From Pleurocapsa sp. CCALA 161 (GTDB taxonomy: Bacteria > Cyanobacteriota > Cyanobacteriia > Cyanobacteriales > Xenococcaceae): a stretch of 43,749 nucleotides of DNA. Positions within the stretch are counted from its first letter, which is position 1; each line of letters opens with the position of its first letter. The stretch covers positions 1 to 43,749 of the forward strand of contig NZ_PVWF01000036.1 of the NCBI RefSeq assembly GCF_003003995.1, read 5' to 3'. This document shows positions 22,933 through 30,779 of the stretch, piece after piece. A model generated the notes under the pieces. That model made no database searches and was not told the DNA's origin. It worked only from the letters and a program-made list of their open reading frames with translations. Both the position numbers and the translations under genes were made by a program.

Positions 22933-24840
22933 ATGATCGACTTTACTATCAGACATCCCCTTCATTTTTTTTCGAGAAAACAGGCTGGGAACATCATCCA
23001 AAAGTCTGCGATTAAGCCGATTTCAATTGCTAGCTTAATTTTGGCAAGTATTTTCACTCAACCTACAATAGCTCAAGAAATAGAAGTTAAAGAAGATCTC
23101 GCAGAGAATATTGTTTGTCTCTCCGCATCGGGCAATGGTTATAACTGGGCATCTACTCTAACTTGGGCAGCAGAAATAGTTAGAGATGCAGCCAACAAAG
23201 CTGATGATGATGACAGGCTTAATGTCTCCTGCGTTTCGGGATCGAGTTCTGGTAGTGCTTTTGTATCTACCTATGGTTCGCTAATTCAAAATAAACAGTT
23301 ATTCGATCGCCCTGATTTTACGCCTCAAAGTATCACCAAACAAGAAGCTGAAGTTTTGGTCAATTCTTTATTGTTTATGGCTTTGGCTGCTGATTATCCT
23401 CATGACGTAGCCAGTTTTTATATCACTCTCGATGGAGACTCTCAACCCGATCCCCCTTGGTGGAAAGCACAATTTAGTTTAGAAAGGGTAATGCTCGACT
23501 TTGGTACTAGGGTAATGCTGGCACAGCATCTTACTCAATCGGATGTGAAGTTAGTCGATCGCTTAGAGCAGTTTGTTAAATACGATTCTTTAGATGAATT
23601 AAAATCCGTTGCGGGAGATTTGGAGCTTCGAGAAGATTATCGTCGCGTTACCTTTGGTATATGGGATCACTCTCAAGCTATTTTGGCACGACTATACAAA
23701 GATGCAAAATATAAAAGAAGCGATCGCCATAAGGATCGGGATGATTTTCGCGACAATCCCGAACATCCAGTGAGAAAAGCTTTAGCGCAAAAACCTGCCG
23801 ATGGAGTTTTCGCCTCAACCTATGCTGAATTGGCTTTTACAGAGTCAAGCGTAGACTACAAAAAAATGCGCTCCTCAGCTCCTCCAGCCGATGTTTTAGT
23901 ACCCTTTGTCTTTGCCAACGAAACAACTGCCAAAACTATTATTGAATCGCCATTTTATCAAGATCGAGTCAACCAGAACGATCCCTATGTCGGGCAGTAT
24001 GTAATTTGTGTCGTGCCAGATTATTACACTTTAATTCGCCATGGAGTGAAAGAGCCAGACATGATGCCACCTGGTTTGTATCGTTTTGCACCCTTACTTG
24101 AAGGAGCAACCACAGATTTAGCAGCGGGAATTAGTGATTTCTATCAACCTCTAGCAGAAAAAAATTGGCACGAGCAACCTCAATTTAAGCTAATCCCTAG
24201 CGATCGCTTCTTGAGACAGTCGCTCATGGGGGAAACCCCCAAGACCGCGCTGTCTCGCTTCTTGTTCAAAGGAGATAAGTTACTCAATGCGCGAATGGGC
24301 GTAGCAGGAGGGTGGATCGAGAGTCATGTTAGCGGAGAAGCTACTCTTTATTTGGGTTCTGCTTATGTAGCAGACGAACCCAATTCCAATTTGTACTTTT
24401 CAACTTTTTCTCGTCAAGATGGTATGAGTCAGTTTGCTAAAGACGTAGTTAAAAAATATTTTGCGCCTGAAAATCCCGAAAAAGCGATCTCCAAAATAGA
24501 AGAACATCGAGATTATTTACCGATTCTAATGGAACGCTATCGAGAATTTTATCCTGAGAGCGAACTTACTTGGCAACCTATGTTCGTAGATTACGAAGTT
24601 CGTTTTTATGCCGAGAATAAAGACTTATTACAGGGGATTCTTGGTTTGATTGATGATGTTATTCATGTCGGTTTAAATCATGCTCCCGTCGCTATTACCA
24701 GGGAATCAAACTATCTTTTAGCTAGAACAATGAACGTAGTGCGTCAAAGTCTGGGGACTGAAAAGGAGTTGGGTTATATTTACGATCGCTCTTACAAGGA
24801 TAAGTTTTATCAGCAGGGTGATGAGAAAGAGAATAATTAG
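22933..24840 (+). CDS. Secreted patatin-like protein (putative lipid acyl hydrolase)
   Basis: 635 residues. The N-terminal ~47 residues end in a signal-peptide-like stretch (ISIASLILASIFTQPTIAQE). Then ENIVCLSASGNGYNWAST gives a Gly-rich oxyanion-like turn, and NVSCVSGSSSGSAFVSTYGSL carries a GxSxG nucleophile elbow followed by a helix, the arrangement of patatin-type phospholipases. I cannot place the matching Asp-Gly motif with certainty, so activity is inferred. The remaining ~500 residues are not recognised. Residues RQSLMGETPKTALSRFL (24214-24264) are encoded by a hairpin repeat inserted with a 9-base duplication. The gene follows the esterase fusion by 72 bases on the same strand; co-transcription is likely. 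Confidence 0.6.
   Translation: MIDFTIRHPLHFFSRKQAGNIIQKSAIKPISIASLILASIFTQPTIAQEIEVKEDLAENIVCLSASGNGYNWASTLTWAAEIVRDAANKADDDDRLNVSCVSGSSSGSAFVSTYGSLIQNKQLFDRPDFTPQSITKQEAEVLVNSLLFMALAADYPHDVASFYITLDGDSQPDPPWWKAQFSLERVMLDFGTRVMLAQHLTQSDVKLVDRLEQFVKYDSLDELKSVAGDLELREDYRRVTFGIWDHSQAILARLYKDAKYKRSDRHKDRDDFRDNPEHPVRKALAQKPADGVFASTYAELAFTESSVDYKKMRSSAPPADVLVPFVFANETTAKTIIESPFYQDRVNQNDPYVGQYVICVVPDYYTLIRHGVKEPDMMPPGLYRFAPLLEGATTDLAAGISDFYQPLAEKNWHEQPQFKLIPSDRFLRQSLMGETPKTALSRFLFKGDKLLNARMGVAGGWIESHVSGEATLYLGSAYVADEPNSNLYFSTFSRQDGMSQFAKDVVKKYFAPENPEKAISKIEEHRDYLPILMERYREFYPESELTWQPMFVDYEVRFYAENKDLLQGILGLIDDVIHVGLNHAPVAITRESNYLLARTMNVVRQSLGTEKELGYIYDRSYKDKFYQQGDEKENN
24205..24264 (+). repeat. Hairpin repeat type B with 9-bp target duplication
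   Basis: CGCTTCTTG occurs at 24205-24213 and again at 24256-24264. Between them are 42 nt with outer arms AGACAG/CTGTCT, inner stem GGGGG-AAA-CCCCC, and the type B marks CAGTCGCTC and AGACCGCGCTG. The net addition of 51 nt keeps the frame. Confidence 0.85.
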
Positions 24841-25103
24841 TAACGAATTAGTTTTTTCCCATAAGAGATCGTTAATTTATCCATGCTGACACCTATTGAA
24901 GGATAAGTTTACTTGAACTTTTTCTCATATCCCCCTTTAACCACATTACTCGTCAATTCTTGAGTAGAGTTAAATTAGTTAGCGATCGCATATTAGAATT
25001 TATAGTAAAAACCTATATATTCCTCTGTAAAATCAAACTGGGTTCATAGTTGAGTACTTGTCTAATATATTTTCCCAAAATTATTCCCTGAAAAATCAAT
25101 CGA

Positions 25104-26012
25104 ATGAGGATACCAGAAAAGAAAGCTTTAATAGTCGATTTTGCTAAAGACGAGGATGTTCTTCAGCTTTATCCACAGCCACCTCTGTTTTCTAGCCAGC
25201 CAATTGGATGGAATGAAATTAAGCTACATTACCATTGTCATCCTCCCCATAAACTTTCGGAAAATTCTTCTCGGCAGCATCGCATTATTCTTCACGATCG
25301 CAGTCCTTCGTCTTTAATGATTGAAGAAACGATCGAGCATCGTTTACACAATAGTCAGCTTAGTAATACAAGTATTACTTTTGTACCGAACAATGTACTT
25401 AACTCTGCATATTGGGGCAAAGAATATCAATTTATCACCCTAAGTTTTGAGCCAAGTATACTGACTCGTCATACTTTCGATTTGGCAAATACAGCCAACA
25501 TTGAACTCATCCCTTGCTTCAGTAAGTCTGACCCATTAATTCACAGTCTAGGGTTAGCACTCAAGTCAGAACTTCAATCTAGTGGCTTTGGTAGCCGTCT
25601 CTATATTGATTCGCTGATTTCTGCTTTAATAACCCACTTGATACGACATTATTCAAACAAAGAGCAGTGTTCTCAATCCTTATCAAATCCTTTTTCTAAA
25701 CAGAAGTTGCAGCAAGTAGTTGACTATATTTATGGGCATCTCGATTGCGATTTAACTCTAGCTGAATTGGCAAAACTGGTACAAATAAGTCCGAGTTATT
25801 TTTCCATCTCATTCAAACAGAAGACTGGAATTACTCCCCATCAGTATGTGATTCAGTGTCGCATAGAGCGTGCCAAGGAATTACTTCAGCAAAACAATCT
25901 GGCGATTGCAGACATAGCTTTAAGACTTGGATTTTCTCATCAGAGTCACCTCAGCCGTCATTTTAAACGTTTAGTGGGAGTTACGCCTAAACAGTTTAGA
26001 CAACTTTTATAA
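25104..26012 (+). CDS. AraC-family transcriptional regulator
   Basis: 302 residues. The N-terminal ~190 residues are a sensor region with no clear cupin motif. The C-terminal ~100 residues (from about 204) are the double helix-turn-helix: LTLAELAKLVQISPSYFSISFKQKTGITPHQYVIQCRIERAKELL, then LAIADIALRLGFSHQSHLSRHFKRLVGVTPKQFRQ, a near-consensus AraC/XylS signature. It precedes, on the same strand, an azoreductase, an MFS exporter and a porin, and probably activates them in response to an aromatic or quinone-like compound. The inducer is not predictable. Confidence 0.93.
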   Translation: MRIPEKKALIVDFAKDEDVLQLYPQPPLFSSQPIGWNEIKLHYHCHPPHKLSENSSRQHRIILHDRSPSSLMIEETIEHRLHNSQLSNTSITFVPNNVLNSAYWGKEYQFITLSFEPSILTRHTFDLANTANIELIPCFSKSDPLIHSLGLALKSELQSSGFGSRLYIDSLISALITHLIRHYSNKEQCSQSLSNPFSKQKLQQVVDYIYGHLDCDLTLAELAKLVQISPSYFSISFKQKTGITPHQYVIQCRIERAKELLQQNNLAIADIALRLGFSHQSHLSRHFKRLVGVTPKQFRQLL

Positions 26013-26126
26013 GTTCTAGAAGAATGTGCTGAAAATTAGGAGATTGTGCAAGACAGCATCGGTTCAAACTCATACGATTACTTTATTGAAACAAATTTTT
26101 ATAAAGTAGTTCGGATATTGTAATTA

Positions 26127-26738
26127 ATGACTTGCATACTTCATCTAGATTCTAGTCCTAGAGGCGATCGCTCTTTATCTCGCGGTTTAACCAGTGAATT
26201 TAATCGTACTTGGCAACAAACCTATCCTGAAGACAAAATTATTTATCGCGACTTGGGACACAATCCCGTTCCTTTTGTTGATGAATCGTGGATTGCAGCA
26301 GCATTTAGTCAAGCAGGACAGCTAACGCCAGAGTTAAAGTCCGCGATAGAAATTTCCGACCGATTAATTGATGAGTTTTTGGCAGCGAAAATTTGCGTAT
26401 TTGGTATTCCCATGTACAACTACGGTGTACCTGCTAATTTTAAAGCCTACATCGACCAAATTGTTAGAGTCGGACGCACTTTTGCCGTAACATCTAGTGG
26501 CTATGAAGGTTTAGTTAAAGAACCGAAGAAAATCTTAGTTATAACAACTAGAGGTGGTAGCTACAAAGATAGCCCCCTTGATTTTCAAGAACCATACTTG
26601 CGGGCTGTTTTTGAACTTATTGGCATCGCAGATCTTACTTTTATTCATGCCGAGAATCTAGCGATGGGAGACGAAGCGCGTCAAAAGTCTCTTGCAGAAG
26701 CTCGTACAGCAATACAACAATTTATAGAAATCTGTTAG
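26127..26738 (+). CDS. azoR: FMN-dependent NADH azoreductase (AzoR-like)
   Basis: 203 residues, the normal AzoR length. Flavodoxin-like fold: HLDSSPRGDRSLSRGLTSEF binds FMN phosphate near the N terminus. FGIPMYNYGVPANFKAYIDQIVRVGRTF is the family's most conserved block (FMN isoalloxazine contact and dimer interface). TTRGGSYKDSPLDFQEPYLRAVFELIG corresponds to the ATGGxY region. These enzymes reduce azo dyes and quinones by two-electron transfer and protect against thiol/quinone stress. Lying between an AraC regulator and an MFS exporter, it fits an inducible detoxification set. Confidence 0.92.
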   Translation: MTCILHLDSSPRGDRSLSRGLTSEFNRTWQQTYPEDKIIYRDLGHNPVPFVDESWIAAAFSQAGQLTPELKSAIEISDRLIDEFLAAKICVFGIPMYNYGVPANFKAYIDQIVRVGRTFAVTSSGYEGLVKEPKKILVITTRGGSYKDSPLDFQEPYLRAVFELIGIADLTFIHAENLAMGDEARQKSLAEARTAIQQFIEIC

Positions 26739-26849
26739 CAGCGATAGCGATCGCATACGGAAAACTTTAATGTCGCACCTTAATTTTTTAGACAAAGGAG
26801 GGAGTTTTACATTGCCTTAAATAATTTAACTTTCATTCTTATAACAACT

Positions 26850-28010
26850 ATGAAACACAACACTGCCATAGATCGCAAAATTGTTTGGTTGATGGCAATT
26901 ACTAGCGGGGCTACTGCTGCTAATTTATATTACAATCAGCCTCTTCTGGCAATCATTGCCAAGAGCCTTGATGCTTCAACTCAAGACACGGGATTAATTC
27001 CCACATTAGGACAAATTGGTTACGCACTAGGAAACTTTTTGATTGTCCCTCTCGGCGATCTTCTAGAGAGAAGGCGGTTGATTGTCACCATGCTAATCGG
27101 AACTTCCCTAGCTTTAGCTACCGCAGCCGTTTCACCTACAATTGCTTGGTTGACAATTGCTAGCTTAATCATTGGAATAACTACGATTGTGCCTCAAATT
27201 GCAGTTCCTTTTGCTGCTGTGCTAGCTCCTCCAGTCGTTCGAGGTAAGGTAGTCGGTACTGTAATGAGTGGACTGCTTATTGGCATTCTCTTATCTCGTG
27301 TCACTAGTGGTTTTGTAGGTGTGGAGTTGGGCTGGAGGGCAATGTATTGGATTGCCAGTGGGCTTATGTTGGTCTTGGCGATCGCCGTCTGGAAAATTCT
27401 TCCTAAGAGCCAGCCAGCCGTAAGATTGACCTACCAGCAGTTGATTCGCTCCATGTTGAAATTGGTGAGAGAACCTGTATTACAAGAAGCCTCGATTGCA
27501 GGAGCGATGGTTTTTGGAGCATTTAGCGTTTTTTGGAGTACCTTAATATTTCTCTTAGAACAGCCACCTTATGAATATGGCAGTGAGGTAGCGGGACTAT
27601 TGGGTTTGATTGGAGTAGTAGGAGCAGCAGCAGCACCGCTAGCTGGCAAACTTGCCGATCGCCGAAATCCAAGACTTGCTTCAGTATTGGGCTTGATTAC
27701 AACTACTGTATCTTTTTTGCTGTTTTGGTTGTTTGGATATCGCCTATGGGGACTGATTGTGGGATTAATTTTATTGAGTTTGGGAGTTCAGGTAACAACA
27801 GTGTCCAACCAAGCATTGCTTTATAAGTTACCAGAAGATAAACACAGCCGTTTGAATGCGCTGTTTATCACATTTTATTTTGTTGGCGGTGCGGTTGGAT
27901 CGTTCCTCGGTGCTTATGGTTGGAGAGTCTGGCAATGGAATGGAGTTTGCGCTGTCGGATTATTACTGTCGATTATCGCTTTCTCTTCCTTTCTCACCAG
28001 ATCGGAGTAG
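26850..28010 (+). CDS. MFS exporter (DHA1-like)
   Basis: 386 residues, 12 TM segments. Motif A between TM2 and TM3 is IVPLGDLLERRRLIV, and the later repeat contains GKLADRRNPRLASVLG. The opening (TSGATAANLYYNQPLLAIIAKSL) is typical of small drug/arabinose-type effluxers. It starts 111 bases after the azoreductase gene and ends 6 bases before the porin gene, so it is probably in the same transcript. Likely role: export of a toxic aromatic or its reduced product; substrate unknown. Confidence 0.88.
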   Translation: MKHNTAIDRKIVWLMAITSGATAANLYYNQPLLAIIAKSLDASTQDTGLIPTLGQIGYALGNFLIVPLGDLLERRRLIVTMLIGTSLALATAAVSPTIAWLTIASLIIGITTIVPQIAVPFAAVLAPPVVRGKVVGTVMSGLLIGILLSRVTSGFVGVELGWRAMYWIASGLMLVLAIAVWKILPKSQPAVRLTYQQLIRSMLKLVREPVLQEASIAGAMVFGAFSVFWSTLIFLLEQPPYEYGSEVAGLLGLIGVVGAAAAPLAGKLADRRNPRLASVLGLITTTVSFLLFWLFGYRLWGLIVGLILLSLGVQVTTVSNQALLYKLPEDKHSRLNALFITFYFVGGAVGSFLGAYGWRVWQWNGVCAVGLLLSIIAFSSFLTRSE

Positions 28011-28016
28011 ATTAAT

Positions 28017-29582
28017 ATGCTTACAAATAACTCTTTATTATGCTTGAGAAAATTATTTTTATCCTTCTCGATCGCTTTTAATTTTATTAGCCTTTTTCCC
28101 TCTGTAGCCTTTGCTTCGTATCCTTCAGTGTCAGAACTAAAAGATGTTGCTTCGACCGACTGGGCATATGAAGCACTTCAGGTTTTAATCGAGCGTTATG
28201 GTGTAATGACAGGCTACCCAGATGGCACATTCAAAGGCGATAAGCCTAACGGCATGGCTTCGCTACGCCCCCTGACTCGTTATGAATTTGCAACAGCATT
28301 AAATGAGGTACTTCAGCAACTTGAAGAATTAATAGCCGAAGAAAAAATATCAGTAGAGAGCGAAGATTTATCTACATTACAAAGGTTGAGACGGGATTTT
28401 GCTAATGAATTAGTCACTCTAGAAAGTCGTGTTGACAAATTAGAAAAACGAACTGCTTTAATTGAAGCAAATCAGTTTTCCACCACTACTAAACTAACAA
28501 CTTTAGTTGTTTCAGGGGCAACAGGAGGAGGTTTTGATGGCGACAATATTGTTGGCGTGACGGGTGACGAAATTACTACCGATGACCCAAATGCTACCCT
28601 GTTTTATCGAACTACTTTGGCTTTCAATACAAGTTTTAATGGTACTGATGCTTTAGTAACTTGGCTAGAAATTGGTAGCAATGGGATTGATGATAATACA
28701 GGTGGATTCCTAGAACCTACTTTTGGCAGTGTTTTAGACTATTCGGCAAAACCACCAGTAGAAGAATTGGGCGTTTCTCGTCTTTACTATACCTTTTCTC
28801 CGTCCGAGCGACTCAATCTAACCTTTGGTTCGACTCTTGCTCTAACCGATTATATAGATACAAATAGTTATATTACCCCAAGCTTTTTAAATTTTTCCAC
28901 CTTAGCATTGGCGCAAAATTACATTCTTTTTCCCATTCAAGGTTTAGGTGCGGGTGCTGCGGTTGAATGGAATCCTGTTGAAAGGATTAAAGTTAAGGCT
29001 GCTTATGTCGCTGCATCGGCAGACGAACCGAGTTCAGATAATTCTTCGTTCACTCCTGGTATTTTTCCCATCGGCTATATTCTTTATCCTGACGGTGAAA
29101 GCAAAGGTGGACTATTTGGCGATCCCTATCAAGGCGCAGTGGAAATAGAATTTACCCCCGTCAATCCTGTTATAATCCGTTTTCAATATACTGGTGGCGA
29201 GATATTGGGAAAACGGTTTGATGTAGTAGGAGCAAATTTTGAGTGGGCAATTTCCGAGCGAGTTGCTGTTTTTGGACGTTATGGCTATGGCAGCTACAAC
29301 AATACAGTTTTTGGAGATATCAATCCTAACTACTGGATGGTAGGAATCTCTTTTCCCGATTTATTTGTATCTGGTGTGATAAGTGGTGTTGCTGTCGCTC
29401 AACCTTTTATTGCTGATGAAATTGGCGATGCTACTCAGACTAATATCGAAGCATTTTACAACTTCCCCATCAATGATAATATTCGCATTACGCCTTTAGT
29501 TCAAATAATTACTAACGCTGCCAACCAGAATAGTAATGGCGCAATTTTTTCTGGTACTTTGCGAACGGTTTTTTCTTTTTAG
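28017..29582 (+). CDS. SLH-domain OprB-type porin
   Basis: 521 residues. A signal peptide (to about residue 32, ...VAFA) is followed by one SLH domain (residues ~38-100: VSELKDVASTDWAYEALQVLIERYGVMTGYPDGTF ... RPLTRYEFATALNEVL), a short coiled coil (~100-155) that spans the periplasm, and a C-terminal OprB-like beta barrel ending in Phe. This is the main cyanobacterial outer-membrane porin type, implicated in uptake of iron and other inorganic ions. The SLH domain is interrupted by eight extra residues (KPNGMASL) from a 24-nt repeat, between GD and RPLTRYEF. It starts 6 bases after the MFS gene. Confidence 0.92.
   Translation: MLTNNSLLCLRKLFLSFSIAFNFISLFPSVAFASYPSVSELKDVASTDWAYEALQVLIERYGVMTGYPDGTFKGDKPNGMASLRPLTRYEFATALNEVLQQLEELIAEEKISVESEDLSTLQRLRRDFANELVTLESRVDKLEKRTALIEANQFSTTTKLTTLVVSGATGGGFDGDNIVGVTGDEITTDDPNATLFYRTTLAFNTSFNGTDALVTWLEIGSNGIDDNTGGFLEPTFGSVLDYSAKPPVEELGVSRLYYTFSPSERLNLTFGSTLALTDYIDTNSYITPSFLNFSTLALAQNYILFPIQGLGAGAAVEWNPVERIKVKAAYVAASADEPSSDNSSFTPGIFPIGYILYPDGESKGGLFGDPYQGAVEIEFTPVNPVIIRFQYTGGEILGKRFDVVGANFEWAISERVAVFGRYGYGSYNNTVFGDINPNYWMVGISFPDLFVSGVISGVAVAQPFIADEIGDATQTNIEAFYNFPINDNIRITPLVQIITNAANQNSNGAIFSGTLRTVFSF
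28242..28265 (+). repeat. 24-nt small dispersed repeat, type A' (copy 2)
   Basis: AAGCCTAACGGCATG...TTCGCTA inside the SLH-coding part of the porin gene. Left flank GGCGAT and right flank CGCCCC: removing 24 nt gives GGCGATCGCC, a HIP1 core, and restores the normal GDRPLTRYEF peptide. Confidence 0.85.
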
Positions 29583-29631
29583 ACGAGAAGATCAAGAATA
29601 GTTTTGAACTGCTGAGAAATTGTTGTACTTA

Positions 29632-29760
29632 TAGCCAGTTTTGCGGACAGCTTGTGGGTAAAGTGACAATTAGCCATAGATCGCGCTTATTGCTGCCAAT
29701 ATTCACTATTCAAAAAATCACTATATCTAGCCAAGAGCGATCGCATTGTGTCGGTAGTAA
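29632..29760 (-). repeat. Remnant copy of the esterase-paralogue 3' end
   Basis: Aligns over its length with 30651-30779 (the end of the 734-residue gene and its downstream DNA). Shared words include AAAGTGACAAT and GCCAAGAGCGATCGC. The minus-strand translation starts DRSWLDIVIF, like DRSWQETIDNFF, then hits a stop. With 30651-30779 it brackets the higBA pair as a direct repeat. Confidence 0.75.
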
Positions 29761-29883
29761 TGAGCTTCTCACGTACCGTCTCGATCTTCAAAGGTTGCTG
29801 AAGTTGTTCTGTTTTATTAAATAATCTTTTAAAAATTCTAGTATGATCGATCATCTGAAGACATAAGATGAACTCAGATTAAA

Positions 29884-30180
29884 TTACGAGATTGGTACGA
29901 GATCGATCTTTACTTCTCTGCCTAAAGCTTGAGCGATCCGACTTAACATTGAAAGGGAATGACCTTCATAATCTGCATCCTCTAGACGAGAAATTACTGA
30001 TTGAGTAGTACCAATCAGTTTGGCTAATTCTGTCTGACTCAATCCTGCTAAGGTGCGAGCGTCATAAATCAACTGCGCTACATGAGCATTGACTGTCGCC
30101 TCATTATGCATTTGCTGTAATTGTGGATCGTCGCCAATCATATCTTTCATGATTTCTACTGCATCCGTTGTTTTCTTCAT
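29884..30180 (-). CDS. higA: HigA-type XRE-family antitoxin
   Basis: 98 residues with a C-terminal Cro/CI-type helix-turn-helix: TLAGLSQTELAKLIGTTQSVISRLEDADYEG, then SLSMLSRIAQALG. Its start overlaps the toxin stop by 4 bases (ATGA), giving the toxin-first order of HigBA-type modules. The antitoxin binds the toxin and represses the operon, probably at the 18-bp palindrome upstream of the toxin (30587-30604). Confidence 0.9.
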   Translation of the reverse strand: MKKTTDAVEIMKDMIGDDPQLQQMHNEATVNAHVAQLIYDARTLAGLSQTELAKLIGTTQSVISRLEDADYEGHSLSMLSRIAQALGREVKIDLVPIS

Positions 30181-30566
30181 TTGCTAATTGCTCCTTCAAA
30201 AGTATGTTGTGTGGGATTCTGTTCAAATTTTTTCTTGCGATTTAATGCTCTTGTTATTTCTTTCGGTGGAACAGCAGATTGCTTTTTGATAATTCCGTGG
30301 TCTATTACGGCAATATTTTCGCCATGAAAAAAATACAATAATCGATATTGGACATTTCGATGCTTTGCTCTTAATTCGTAAATACCGTCCTGCAAATAAT
30401 CGGCTGCGGGTCGTCTAAGTTCATAACCAGACATTTGTAGTTGTTCTACTCTTGCTAAACAGTTTACAAAACCCTTGGGATCTTTTTTCCTCAACTCACG
30501 AAGCCAGTCAACAATAGGAGAGTCATTTTCTTCTTCTTGATAGAACAAGACTTTCGTTGCTGGCAC
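30177..30566 (-). CDS. higB: HigB/RelE-type toxin (Gp49 family)
   Basis: 129 residues. The pattern SPIVDWLRELRKKDPKGF, then GYELRRPAADYLQDGIYELRAKHRNVQYRLLYFFHGENIAVIDHGIIKKQSAVPPKEITRALNRK, matches the phage-derived Gp49-like HigB branch of the RelE superfamily (putative ribosome-dependent mRNA interferases). The start is GTG at 30566, supported by a strong GAGGAG ribosome-binding site 8-10 bases upstream. The C-terminal ~20 residues are a charged tail beyond the usual end. Confidence 0.88.
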   Translation of the reverse strand: MPATKVLFYQEEENDSPIVDWLRELRKKDPKGFVNCLARVEQLQMSGYELRRPAADYLQDGIYELRAKHRNVQYRLLYFFHGENIAVIDHGIIKKQSAVPPKEITRALNRKKKFEQNPTQHTFEGAISK

Positions 30567-30586
30567 TATTTACTCCTCAAATTCAA

Positions 30587-30604
30587 TATAGCAATATTGC
30601 TATA
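30587..30604. promoter_or_regulatory. Perfect 18-bp palindrome, likely HigA operator
   Basis: TATAGCAATATTGCTATA, fully symmetric, 21 bases upstream of the toxin start. Position and symmetry fit autoregulation by the helix-turn-helix antitoxin. Confidence 0.6.
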
Positions 30605-30650
30605 AAATATTTTAGCTTTGACTGCTTGTTTGTACAAGATCTGCCCCTAT

Positions 30651-30779
30651 TAGCTGTTTTGTAGTCAGCTTATGGATAAAGTGACAATCAACCATCAATC
30701 GCTTTTACTGCTGCCGATGTTTACTACTGAAAAAATTATCAATCGTCTCCTGCCAAGAGCGATCGCCTGCTGGAAGTAT
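30651..30779 (-). repeat. Right-hand copy of the segment duplicated around higBA
   Basis: Covers the last ~25 codons of the 734-residue gene and 54 bases after its stop; matches 29632-29760 in the same orientation. Confidence 0.75.

Noticed and set aside
24841-25103. Small RNA or small gene between the patatin-like and AraC genes
   Set aside because: No hairpin with a T run, no ribosome site with a plausible frame; nothing beyond a HIP1 octamer and AT-rich DNA.
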